DNA from: Ruminococcus sp. JC304
GTDB lineage: Bacteria; Bacillota; Clostridia; Lachnospirales; Lachnospiraceae
Assembly: GCA_000285855.2 (NCBI GenBank)
Contig: HE978651.1
Location: 2,791,489 to 2,855,488, forward strand
Length of the DNA stretch: 64,000 nucleotides
Reading direction: 5' to 3'
The notes under the pieces are model-generated. The model ran no database searches. It was not told the origin of the DNA and was given only the letters and a program-made list of their open reading frames with translations. A program made the position numbers and the translations under genes. Below, in pieces: positions 53,649-61,771 of this stretch. Position 1 is the stretch's first letter; each line of letters starts with the position of its first letter.

Positions 53649-54371
53649 TCAGATTTTTCGATTTACATACTTCCTAATCGCATCTACAGAACGATTAAGC
53701 ACCAGTTCCTCCGGAAAATCCAGTTTCTCCAGCAGATTTCTCGCCAGATCAAACTCCCCAATCAGCAAGTCAAAATGAGCATCACTATCCATCACCACCG
53801 GAACCTGATATTTCTTACACAGTTCCAGCATCTCTCTGTCATTCTCCACCGCATTCTGCCTGTTACAGTCCGGCTCCATAGAATGATTATTCAGCTCCAG
53901 GACCTTCCCATACTCCTTCGCTCCCTGAACCAATGCCTCATAATCAATCTCATATCTCCCATCATCCGGATGACCGATAATATTTACATAAGGATTCTTC
54001 ATCACATTCAGATAGCTTTCTGTATTCTCCAGCTTAGACCCCGGCTTCATACATGGAATATGCAGACTGGCAATCACCACATCCATCCTCTCCAAAGTCC
54101 TCTCCGGCAGATCCACAGTCCCCTGAGCATCCAGAATATTCACCTCAGATCCCAGAAGAAGCTGAATCCCATACATCTCCCTGGGCACCACCCTGAGATT
54201 ATCAAAATAATACTGATGACAAGTCCCCGGCATCCCCGGTGCATGCTCCGTAACCCCCAGAACCTCCAGCCCCTTCTCAGAAGCAACCTTCGCCATCTCC
54301 CTCAACGAACAATACGCATGCCCACTGGCCACCGTATGCGTATGCAAATCCAACACAGAACTATATCTCAT
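53649..54371 (-). CDS. PHP-domain phosphatase, YcdX-like (paralog)
   Basis: 240 residues, PHP fold with DLHTHTVASGHAY, GVTEHAPGMPG, LGSEVNILDAQG, IASLHIPCM, IGHPDDGRYEIDY, VLELNNHS and VMDSDAHFDLLIG, so all metal-ligand motifs are present. Same length and layout as the protein at 16811-17533. ATG at 54371 follows AGGAG by 9 nt; longer frames to 54455 are not supported. The substrate is unknown. Confidence 0.88.
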   Translation of the reverse strand: MRYSSVLDLHTHTVASGHAYCSLREMAKVASEKGLEVLGVTEHAPGMPGTCHQYYFDNLRVVPREMYGIQLLLGSEVNILDAQGTVDLPERTLERMDVVIASLHIPCMKPGSKLENTESYLNVMKNPYVNIIGHPDDGRYEIDYEALVQGAKEYGKVLELNNHSMEPDCNRQNAVENDREMLELCKKYQVPVVMDSDAHFDLLIGEFDLARNLLEKLDFPEELVLNRSVDAIRKYVNRKI

Positions 54372-54515
54372 AACAACCCACTCCTCACTTCGTACAATAT
54401 TCCCCCTCATTATACGACCATTCCTCCCCCTTCCACAAGCAAATTTTCCGTCCACCCATTTTTACCATCCATTTTTACTCAAGCAGCCATCACACCAAAA
54501 AATTGCCAGCAGCCA

Positions 54516-54729
54516 GCGCAGAAAAATAGTGTGTTTGATGTGCATTTGCAGGTATCTTAGATATTCTTAGGTCAAAAAAATCTGCGTTATGAGCCGGCTG
54601 TATCACTGTCTGAGCGGAGTCTGCGACGAAGCGAGTTTGAAAAGCCGGCTCATGCCTTTAGCAGATTTTTTTGACCTTAGAATATCTTAGATGCCGAAAC
54701 CGCACATCAAACACACTATTTTTCTGCGC
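54516..54729. repeat. 214 bp imperfect inverted-repeat element (MITE-like)
   Basis: The left arm (54516-54599) starts GCGCAGAAAAATAGTGTGTT and the right arm (54643-54729) ends with its complement. The arms match over about 84-87 bp with scattered mismatches and meet AGCCGGCT boxes around a 43 nt GC-rich centre. No ORF lies inside. It would form one very long hairpin. Consistent with a non-autonomous palindromic element, or a structured RNA or large terminator; no transposase is nearby. Confidence 0.75.
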
Positions 54730-54741
54730 GTCCCCTGTCAA

Positions 54742-54816
54742 GTCAAGCGGATATTCGCAATCCGCTTCGCTACGTGGCTCTACACCCAATAACTGCTCCG
54801 CAGTTTATTCGGTTAA
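54742..54816 (+). repeat. Dispersed intergenic repeat, copy g (longest)
   Basis: GTCAAGCGGATATTCGCAAT, then TCCGCTTCGCTAC, a middle part with CCCAATAACTGCTCCGC, ending TTATTCGGTTAA. It begins 12 bp after the 214 bp palindromic element and runs into the terminator of the permease gene. Confidence 0.75.
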
Positions 54817-54848
54817 AAAAGCAGAGCCTGCATCTTAGCAAGCCCTGC
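54815..54848 (-). terminator. Intrinsic terminator of the monosaccharide ABC operon
   Basis: In the minus-strand RNA GCAGGGCTTGC pairs with GCAGGCTCTGC (G-U pairs included), then TTTTTT. Confidence 0.7.
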
Positions 54849-54883
54849 AAAAAGATTCCATTTCAAGGAGAAATTCAAATTTT

Positions 54884-56056
54884 TTATTTTACGATGAAGG
54901 ATTTCCTCTTACTAACAACATCAAAGATAACCGCTGCCAGCAGAACCAGACCTTTAACAACCTTCTGCAGGTTCTGGTCAATACCCATAATACTCATACC
55001 TAAGTTCAGAACACCCATCAGTAACGCACCAATGATAACCCCCGGAACTGTACCGGTTCCGCCATAAGCAGAAGCACCACCAATGAAACAAGCACCGATC
55101 GCATCCATCTCAAAGTTTGTACCAGCCTGAGGATTGGAAGAATTCAGACGAGCCATAGTAACCATACCTGCAATAGCAGCCAGAAGACCCATATTTAAAT
55201 AAGCAAGGAAATAAACCTTATTTGTATTAATACCGGAAAGCTTTGTAGCCTTCTCATTACCACCAACTGCATAGAAATAACGTCCTGTAGTTGTCTTGGA
55301 AGCAATATATGTATAAATTGCAATGATCACAGCTACCCAGATCAGAGAATTAGGAATACCCTTATACTGAGCCAGACGGAACATAAAAGCAAGAATAACT
55401 ACACAGATCAGGATCATCTTAATTGCAACACCGCCAAAAGGATCTACACTGTACCCTTTCTTCACACGGTCTGCACGGTTCTTCAGAACAAGTAACACAT
55501 ATACAATACAGACAATAATACCAACTACAAAACAGATAAGATTAAATCCCTCTTTCCCAAATGGATCCGGAATATAATTGTTAAACAGTGCCAGGTAAGA
55601 ATCCGGCATTGGTGCCAGTGTCTGTCCCTGTAAAACTACGTTTGAAAGGCCACGGAATGCAAGCATACCAGCCAGAGTTACAATAAACGGAGGAATTCTC
55701 ACATATGCAATCCAGAATCCCTGCCATGCACCGATGGCAATACCTGTAATTAACATAACCAACATTGTAAGATATGGGTTCATACTGTTAAGAACCATCA
55801 TCTTACCACCAACAGCTGCCACAAAACATACAACAGAACCAACAGAAAGGTCGATGTTACCACCTGTCAGAATACAGAACAGCATACCTGTTGCAAGGAT
55901 AAATACATATGCATTCTGAGCCACAAGGTTATTCACATTCTGCGGAAGAAGCATAACACCCTTTGTGTTTACTGCAAACATGATGACTACCAGAACAAGA
56001 ACGATCACCATGGTATATTTCTTTAATATCTCTGAAAAACTAATCTTTTTTTCCAT
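54884..56056 (-). CDS. mmsB: Monosaccharide ABC transporter permease (MmsB/XylH-like)
   Basis: 390 residues, CUT2-family permease with about ten spans. Seen: LVAQNAYVFILATGMLFCILTGGNIDLSVGS, the loop IPPFIVTLAGMLAFRGLSNVVLQGQT, GRYFYAVGGNEKATKLSGINTNKVY (coupling loop) and GACFIGGASAYGGTGTVPGVIIGALLMG. Length above ribose permeases and close to XylH/GguB. Last gene of the transporter operon, 5 bp after the ATPase gene. Confidence 0.93.
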   Translation of the reverse strand: MEKKISFSEILKKYTMVIVLVLVVIMFAVNTKGVMLLPQNVNNLVAQNAYVFILATGMLFCILTGGNIDLSVGSVVCFVAAVGGKMMVLNSMNPYLTMLVMLITGIAIGAWQGFWIAYVRIPPFIVTLAGMLAFRGLSNVVLQGQTLAPMPDSYLALFNNYIPDPFGKEGFNLICFVVGIIVCIVYVLLVLKNRADRVKKGYSVDPFGGVAIKMILICVVILAFMFRLAQYKGIPNSLIWVAVIIAIYTYIASKTTTGRYFYAVGGNEKATKLSGINTNKVYFLAYLNMGLLAAIAGMVTMARLNSSNPQAGTNFEMDAIGACFIGGASAYGGTGTVPGVIIGALLMGVLNLGMSIMGIDQNLQKVVKGLVLLAAVIFDVVSKRKSFIVK

Positions 56057-56061
56057 CTTCT

Positions 56062-57600
56062 TTACGCTCCTTTTCCTGATTTTACGATCTTGGACATGAT
56101 CAGCTCAGAGGTAGCCTCTTCTTTGCTGACTTCGCCTACGAACCTGCCCTCATTCATAATATAGATTCTGTCTGACATTCCAAGTACTTCCGGAAGTTCA
56201 GAAGAAATCATGATAACAGATTTTCCTGCTGCCACCAGATCGTTAATAATACAGTAAATTTCGTATTTCGCACCTACGTCAATACCTCGGGTAGGCTCAT
56301 CCAGGATCAGAATATCCGGTTCTGCAAACATCCATTTTGCAAGAAGGACCTTCTGCTGGTTACCACCGCTTAAGTTGCCTACATTCTGCTCCACAGACGG
56401 ACATTTCGTTTTCAGCTTCTTTCTGTATTCCTCTGCTACCGCATACTCTTTATCTGCGTCAATAACCTTTCCGTTAGTGATTCCCTTCATATTTGCAAGG
56501 GAAGTATTCATCTTAATAGATTTGGAAAGGATCAGACCATTTCCTTTTCTGTCTTCTGTAACATAAGCAAGTTTATTATCAATTGCTTCCTGTACAGTAT
56601 TCAGCTTCACTTCTTTTCCGTTCATGAATACCTGACCGGAAATCTTTGTTCCATAGCTCTTTCCGAAAATACTCATGGCAAGCTCTGTACGTCCTGCACC
56701 CATAAGTCCGGAAATACCTACAACCTCTCCCTTATGCACCTTAAAGGATACATTATCCACTACTTTACGTTCTGAATACAGAGGATGATAAACATTCCAG
56801 TTTTTCACTTCCATGGAAACATCTCCGATCTTTACATCCGGACGTTTCGGGAAACGATCAGTCATCTCACGGCCAACCATACCCTGAATAATACGCTGCT
56901 CGGAAAAATCATCCTTTTTCTTATCCAGAGTCTCAATGGTAGAACCATCACGGATAACAGTAATCTTATCCGCAACATAAGAAATTTCATTTAATTTATG
57001 GGAAATGATAATAGAAGTCATTCCCTGGGCTTTAAACTTCAGCAGCAGATCCAGCAGTGCCTTGGAATCATCCTCATTTAAGGATGCAGTGGGCTCATCC
57101 AGGATCAGAAGCTTTGCATTCTTTGCCAGTGCTTTTGCAATTTCTACCAGCTGCTGTTTACCTACACCAATATCCTTGATCAAAGTCCTGGAGGATTCCT
57201 CCAGTCCTACTATTTTCAAATACTTGTCTGCTTCTCCATAAGTTTCATTCCAGTTAATGGAGAAGGATTTTCCTCTTTCATTACCCAGGTACATATTTTC
57301 ACCGATCGTCATATATGGAATCAGCGCCAGTTCCTGGTGAATAATTACAATTCCTTTTTCTTCACTGTCTTTAATTGTATTAAATTTACAGATTTCACCG
57401 TTATAAATAATGTTGCCTTCATAAGTTCCATACGGATAAATACCACTTAATACATTCATCAGAGTAGATTTACCTGCTCCGTTCTCGCCTACCAGAGCGT
57501 GGATCTCGCCTTCTTCTACCTGAAGATTGACGTTGTCCAATGCCTTTACACCTGGGAAAGTTTTGGTGATATTTTTCATTTCCAGAAGTATCTTAGCCAA
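56062..57600 (-). CDS. mmsA: Monosaccharide ABC transporter ATPase, two domains (MmsA/XylG-like)
   Basis: 512 residues, CUT2 ATPase with tandem ABC domains. Domain 1: [14 protein letters not shown] (Walker A), [16 protein letters not shown], signature degenerate as [26 protein letters not shown]. Domain 2: [16 protein letters not shown] (modified Walker A, Arg for Lys, normal in this family), [46 protein letters not shown]. The start is TTG at 57600 with GGGAGG 9 nt upstream. Confidence 0.94.
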   Translation of the reverse strand: MAKILLEMKNITKTFPGVKALDNVNLQVEEGEIHALVGENGAGKSTLMNVLSGIYPYGTYEGNIIYNGEICKFNTIKDSEEKGIVIIHQELALIPYMTIGENMYLGNERGKSFSINWNETYGEADKYLKIVGLEESSRTLIKDIGVGKQQLVEIAKALAKNAKLLILDEPTASLNEDDSKALLDLLLKFKAQGMTSIIISHKLNEISYVADKITVIRDGSTIETLDKKKDDFSEQRIIQGMVGREMTDRFPKRPDVKIGDVSMEVKNWNVYHPLYSERKVVDNVSFKVHKGEVVGISGLMGAGRTELAMSIFGKSYGTKISGQVFMNGKEVKLNTVQEAIDNKLAYVTEDRKGNGLILSKSIKMNTSLANMKGITNGKVIDADKEYAVAEEYRKKLKTKCPSVEQNVGNLSGGNQQKVLLAKWMFAEPDILILDEPTRGIDVGAKYEIYCIINDLVAAGKSVIMISSELPEVLGMSDRIYIMNEGRFVGEVSKEEATSELIMSKIVKSGKGA

Positions 57601-57626
57601 TTCTGTTTCCCTCCCTTTTCATGAAA

Positions 57627-57706
57627 GAATCCTGATGACAGGATTCCAAGATTGATACAGGCGGGAATTTCCCGCCTGTATCTGAAACGGATAATTTCAT
57701 CCGTTT
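57627..57706 (-). other. Three tandem hairpins between binding-protein and ATPase genes
   Basis: Inverted repeats AAACGGAT/ATCCGTTT (57685-57706), a 13 bp perfect GATACAGGCGGGA/TCCCGCCTGTATC (57654-57682) and GAATCCTG/CAGGATTC (57627-57646). None has a proper T-tract. Position suggests mRNA protection or partial termination that keeps the binding protein in excess (inference). Confidence 0.65.
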
Positions 57707-57722
57707 TACTGCATAATTTGTA

Positions 57723-58790
57723 TTATTTGATCTGATCTTCTGTATAGTATCCGGAATCGATCAGCATTTCTTTGTAGTTGTCAACAGTTACAACAACCGG
57801 GTCACAAAGGTATGTTGGGATGATTCCTGTGCCGTTGTCATAGGATTCTGTATCGTTCACTTCCGGTTCTTCACCCTTCATGATAGAATCAACCATTTTA
57901 ACAACTGCAGATGCAAGAGCACGTGTATCTTTGAATACGGACATAGCCTGTTTTCCAGCTACAAGGTTTTTAACGTTTGGTGTATCACAGTCCTGACCGG
58001 TGATGATTGGATATTCTCCTGTGTAGGAAGCTGCAAGAGCATTTTCTACACCAAGTGCTGTAGAGTCGTTGGAGCAGAGAACTGCGTCAAGGTTTGTTCC
58101 GTCTGAGTAGTTACCAGCGATGATTGTATCCATTCTGTCCTGAGCTTTTGCACTGTCCCAGTTAGCAGTTGCAACCTGCTCGAACTCTGTCTGTCCGGAT
58201 TTAACTACCAGTTTGCCTTCGTCGATGTATTTCTGAAGTACATCCATTGCTCCACCGAAGAAGAAGTTACAGTTGTTATCACCAGGATCACCTGTGAATA
58301 ATTCGATATTGAATGGTCCGTCCTGATTGTCAAGATCAAGTGCGTCTACTAAGTATTCGCCCTGTTTCTGACCTACTTTGTAGTTATCAAATGTTGCATA
58401 GTAGGAAACTGCGTCTGAGTTCATAAGCAGACGGTCATAGGAGATAACCGGGATTCCTGCTTCTTTTGCCTGTTTCAGTGGCTCGCCAAGGCTGCTTCCG
58501 TCGATAGATGCTACAACCAGAAGGTCACATCCGTTTGCTACCTGGTTCTCAAGCTGTGAAACCTGTGTGCTTACATCGTTAGATGCATACTGAAGGTCTA
58601 CTTCGTAGCCAGCTGCTTCCAACTCTTTCTTCATGTTCTCGCCATCCTGATTCCATCTCTGAAGATCCTTGGTAGGCATTGTAACACCGATCAGTTTCTT
58701 GTCATCCGCTTTAACAGCCACACCCGGGATGACTACCATTCCAGCTACCATTGATGCGCAAAGGATTGCAGATACCAGTTTCTTTTTCAT
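57723..58790 (-). CDS. Multiple-sugar-binding protein, ChvE/XylF type
   Basis: 355 residues. Signal peptide about 1-28 (MKKKLVSAILCASMVAGMVVIPGVAVKA); the Cys at 11 is not in a lipobox context. Mature part is a ribose/xylose-type binding protein: IGVTMPTKDLQRWNQDGENM, ISYDRLLMNSDAVSYYATFDNYKVG, IELFTGDPGDNNCNFFFGGAM, LCSNDSTALGVENAL and ITGQDCDTPNVKNLVAGKQAMSVFKD. Probably binds pentose or galactose-like sugars. GGAGG 8 nt upstream; a separate promoter region with ATGTC repeats precedes it. Confidence 0.92.
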   Translation of the reverse strand: MKKKLVSAILCASMVAGMVVIPGVAVKADDKKLIGVTMPTKDLQRWNQDGENMKKELEAAGYEVDLQYASNDVSTQVSQLENQVANGCDLLVVASIDGSSLGEPLKQAKEAGIPVISYDRLLMNSDAVSYYATFDNYKVGQKQGEYLVDALDLDNQDGPFNIELFTGDPGDNNCNFFFGGAMDVLQKYIDEGKLVVKSGQTEFEQVATANWDSAKAQDRMDTIIAGNYSDGTNLDAVLCSNDSTALGVENALAASYTGEYPIITGQDCDTPNVKNLVAGKQAMSVFKDTRALASAVVKMVDSIMKGEEPEVNDTESYDNGTGIIPTYLCDPVVVTVDNYKEMLIDSGYYTEDQIK

Positions 58791-58844
58791 TGTAAAAACC
58801 TCCGTTTCTTTTTATACGTTTGATACGTTTTCTTTGATGATGTT

Positions 58845-58891
58845 ACTATAACACAGAGACATCTGGACATGGTTGGCAAACACCAAGACAT
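58845..58891 (-). promoter_or_regulatory. Candidate activator-dependent promoter of the sugar ABC operon
   Basis: Minus-strand TATAGT (58850-58845) with no consensus -35 at 17 bp. Three ATGTC boxes (complement at 58858-58862, 58866-58870 and 58887-58891) lie around and upstream of the -35 position. The YesN-like regulator encoded upstream is the likely user of such sites (inference). Confidence 0.45.
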
Positions 58892-58902
58892 TTTTTGAAA
58901 AT

Positions 58903-58935
58903 AAAAAAATGTCCTGTATCATACAAGACATTTTT
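58903..58935. terminator. Intrinsic terminator after the sensory cassette
   Basis: AAAAAATGTC ... GACATTTTT with an inner TGT/ACA extension. It separates the sensor genes from the transporter operon. Confidence 0.75.
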
Positions 58936-58973
58936 GTCACTAAAATGTGCTATATCGTTTTCGAAATACCAGT

Positions 58974-60089
58974 CTAATTATAATCTGCATTCAGATATAC
59001 TTCATCTCTTCTGTGGAAACCTCCGTCAATAATCACTTCATCAATATTGTCCCTGGTCACCGCTATAGGAGTCAGGATCACTGCCGGCACATTATAGGTT
59101 CCGTCATTGATGGTATCCGTCACACCGGGCATACTGGATACCTCTGTTCCTTTTCCCATTTCAACTGCATATTGAGCAGCTTCCCTGGCCAGATCCTCAA
59201 TGGATTTAAACGCAGTCATATACTGGGTTCCCTCTACAATCCGCTGGCAGGCAGCCAGGTCACAGTCCTGTCCTGCCACAACCACTTTCCCGGCCAGCTG
59301 ATTCTCTGCCAGCACCTGTACCACCTGACTGGCAATATCATCATTTCCGCACATAATTCCCTGAACATGAGGATACTTTTCCAGAGCCTCCTCCACATAG
59401 CCCACAGCAAGCTCCGCTGTCCAGGCATCACAGTTCGCTTCATAAACCACTTTCAGATTACTGTTTTTCAGAACCTTGTCAAAGCCCTTCCTGACCATAG
59501 TAACATTATTATCTGCAGCTGAACCCTGGATCATAAAAATATCTCCCCCCTGAGGAATCGCGTCTATCAGGGACTGGGCCATAATCTCCCCTACTTTTCC
59601 ATTATCAAAGGAAATATACAGATCCGCGTCTGCATTGTGGATCAGTCTGTCATAAGAAATCACCTTAATTCCCGCATTATGCGCTTTCTGGATCACCTCA
59701 CTGAGTACTCCGCAGTCTCTGGCGATCACCACGATCACATCCATCTGTTTACTGATAAAATATTCGATCTGGCTGATCTGTTCTTTGGAATCAGCCCCTG
59801 CATCCTGCACATTTACCTCAGCTCCCAGTTCTCTGGCTGTAGCTACAAAAGCATCCCTGTCCCGGATCCATCTCTCGATCACAAAAGAGTCCACAGTCAG
59901 TCCGATCTGGACTTTGTCGTTTTTCTCAGTCTGCACTTCCTCTCCGGAATCTGCTTCCTTCTGATCTGCTTCTGTTTTTCCGGAAGTACCGCAGCCTGTG
60001 AGAAGTAAAATTCCCAGACAAAACACGATCCCTAAGATCCCGGTCACAAATTTTCTTTTTTTCCTGCTGTTTTCAATCTGCCATTTCAT
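58974..60089 (-). CDS. Sugar-binding lipoprotein (XylF-like) of the sensory cassette
   Basis: 371 residues. Signal anchor with a clear lipobox (GILLLTGCGTSG, Cys about 33), then an acidic linker and a XylF/ChvE-like domain: VQIGLTVDSFVIERWIRDRDAF, VISYDRLIHNADADLYISFDNGKVGEIM, FMIQGSAADNNVTMVRKGFD, IMCGNDDIASQVVQVL and VAGQDCDLAACQRIVEGTQYMTAFK. As a membrane-anchored binder it may feed the ABC transporter or present sugar to the sensor kinase. It lies 80 bp downstream of the response regulator gene and before a terminator. Confidence 0.9.
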   Translation of the reverse strand: MKWQIENSRKKRKFVTGILGIVFCLGILLLTGCGTSGKTEADQKEADSGEEVQTEKNDKVQIGLTVDSFVIERWIRDRDAFVATARELGAEVNVQDAGADSKEQISQIEYFISKQMDVIVVIARDCGVLSEVIQKAHNAGIKVISYDRLIHNADADLYISFDNGKVGEIMAQSLIDAIPQGGDIFMIQGSAADNNVTMVRKGFDKVLKNSNLKVVYEANCDAWTAELAVGYVEEALEKYPHVQGIMCGNDDIASQVVQVLAENQLAGKVVVAGQDCDLAACQRIVEGTQYMTAFKSIEDLAREAAQYAVEMGKGTEVSSMPGVTDTINDGTYNVPAVILTPIAVTRDNIDEVIIDGGFHRRDEVYLNADYN

Positions 60090-60168
60090 CTTTTTTCTTA
60101 CCTTATCCTCTTCCTGAACAATTCTCCGCTGTCTGTTTTCTGCCTGATCTTCCCGCCATGGCAGCCAC

Positions 60169-61764
60169 CTATCTCAGATGTTCTCTGAATTCACTGGGTG
60201 TCACACCTTCATACTTTTTGAATATCCTGCTGAAATAATTAGGATCACTGTAACCGGACTGCGCACAGATCTCCTTGATGGAATACTGTGAATTCTGCAA
60301 AAGCTCTCTGGCACTGCGAAGACGGATCTCCGTAAGATATTCAATGAAATTCTTACCTGTCTCCTGTTTGAACAGCTTACTGAAATAATAGGGACTGATA
60401 TCCACTTCCCTGGAAACATCATCCAGAGAAATGTCCCTGCGGAAATTCTCATTAATATAACTTCGTGCCTTCTCAATAATACTCAGTTCTTCTTTCTCCC
60501 TGGAGTCCTCCATTCTGGCACAGATATCTCTGGTCTTATCCAGAAACCAGTTTTTCAGTCCATTCATGTCAGCACAGGACTGCAGTTCACGGATGTAGCT
60601 TCTCCTGTAGTTTACATTATATTTCATAGTACCTGCAAAAAAGGCACGGCGTTCTGCATCCATCACAAGTTCCAGGATCTTGATTTCCACATCTTCTCTG
60701 GAAACAGATGGCTGTCCCATCATCCAGGTAAAAAATCCCTCTGCACAATTCAGGGCACCAGCAGCATCCTTGTCAAGAATCCTCCGCACATACCTGGATT
60801 CCAGATCTCTGGGATATTCGCCGTCATACTTCTGGGCTACCGGTACATCCTCAATGTGCACCACATGGCTGACACTCTCCCTGAGAGCTACCACAGCCTC
60901 CTGAAAGGATTCCTTCACACTTCCAAGCTCCTTCACCCTTCCAATACCACAGCGGAACATACTGTCAATACGGTTTTCCAGCTTGTGTACCATGTTTCTG
61001 GCTCTGGTAACGATCGCCACACGTTCTTCATAATCCTCTGTATTCTCCTCATAGGGCACCAGCAGCACAATTCTGTTTCCCATAATAGGCCCTACCAGAC
61101 ATTCAAAGAAATCCTGAGCAATCTCCCGGAAAGTAGAATAAAAACGGTTCGCCCTCACACCGGCTCCCACAGCATTACTCAGAACTCCATTTTCCATGGA
61201 ATCTCCAAACTCTACCACTACCATATATCCATATTTCTGATGAATATTCAGAAGCTCTGTATAATTGTCCTGGTAAGTAACAAAATCATCCTGAAGCAGG
61301 ATATTATTGATGTACCCACTCTCGATCATAGGTACCACGGTTTCCAGTTTTTCCCTGATTTTCAAATCATCACTGCGTTTCTGCCTGGTATGGTCTACCT
61401 TTTCCATAGCCTTCATACAGGTTTCCAGGATCACCTTTTTATTGACCGGCTTGGTGAGAAATTCCATTACCCCCAGATTTACTGCTTCCTTGGCATAATT
61501 AAATTTATCATAAGCAGTAATAATCACAAACACCACTGAGCTGTTAAACTTCTGGATTTCCCTGATAGCCTGGATTCCACTGATTCCTGGCATCTGAATA
61601 TCCATAAAACAGATATCCGGCGGATAAGCCTGCGCCTGTTCCACCACCACTCTGCCTGATTTGGCAGTGTGGATCTCACACTCATTTCCAAAATTAGATT
61701 CTATGATTTTCTTTAATGATTCCAGCATGATACCTTCATCATCTGCAAGCAAAATTCTGTACAT
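60169..61764 (-). CDS. YesN-like response regulator with AraC DNA-binding domain
   Basis: 531 residues. Receiver domain 1 to about 120 (acidic pair Asp8/Asp9, phosphoacceptor Asp55 in ICFMDIQMPG, Thr84 and Lys106 in LTKPVNK). Middle region about 150-400 resembles a degenerate GGDEF-like fold seen in YesN-type proteins. The C-terminal AraC double HTH (ISLDDVSREVDISPYYFSKLFKQETGKNFIEYLTEIRL; SIKEICAQSGYSDPNYFSRIFKKYEGVTPSEFREHLR) binds DNA. It pairs with the kinase encoded 7 bp upstream and probably activates the downstream sugar ABC operon. Confidence 0.94.
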   Translation of the reverse strand: MYRILLADDEGIMLESLKKIIESNFGNECEIHTAKSGRVVVEQAQAYPPDICFMDIQMPGISGIQAIREIQKFNSSVVFVIITAYDKFNYAKEAVNLGVMEFLTKPVNKKVILETCMKAMEKVDHTRQKRSDDLKIREKLETVVPMIESGYINNILLQDDFVTYQDNYTELLNIHQKYGYMVVVEFGDSMENGVLSNAVGAGVRANRFYSTFREIAQDFFECLVGPIMGNRIVLLVPYEENTEDYEERVAIVTRARNMVHKLENRIDSMFRCGIGRVKELGSVKESFQEAVVALRESVSHVVHIEDVPVAQKYDGEYPRDLESRYVRRILDKDAAGALNCAEGFFTWMMGQPSVSREDVEIKILELVMDAERRAFFAGTMKYNVNYRRSYIRELQSCADMNGLKNWFLDKTRDICARMEDSREKEELSIIEKARSYINENFRRDISLDDVSREVDISPYYFSKLFKQETGKNFIEYLTEIRLRSARELLQNSQYSIKEICAQSGYSDPNYFSRIFKKYEGVTPSEFREHLR

Positions 61765-61771
61765 ATCATTC

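Noticed and set aside
53607-54560. 317-codon plus-strand open frame rich in His, Pro and Ile
   Set aside because: Shadow of the PHP phosphatase gene on the other strand; composition is that of antisense codons and no start signal is present.
18487-54816. Repeats considered as a CRISPR array
   Set aside because: The copies are scattered over 36 kb, vary in length and have no regular spacers; no cas genes are present.
58800-58845. Possible CcpA (cre) site near ACGTTTTC upstream of the ChvE-type gene
   Set aside because: Only a half-site matches; the palindrome required for cre is not there.
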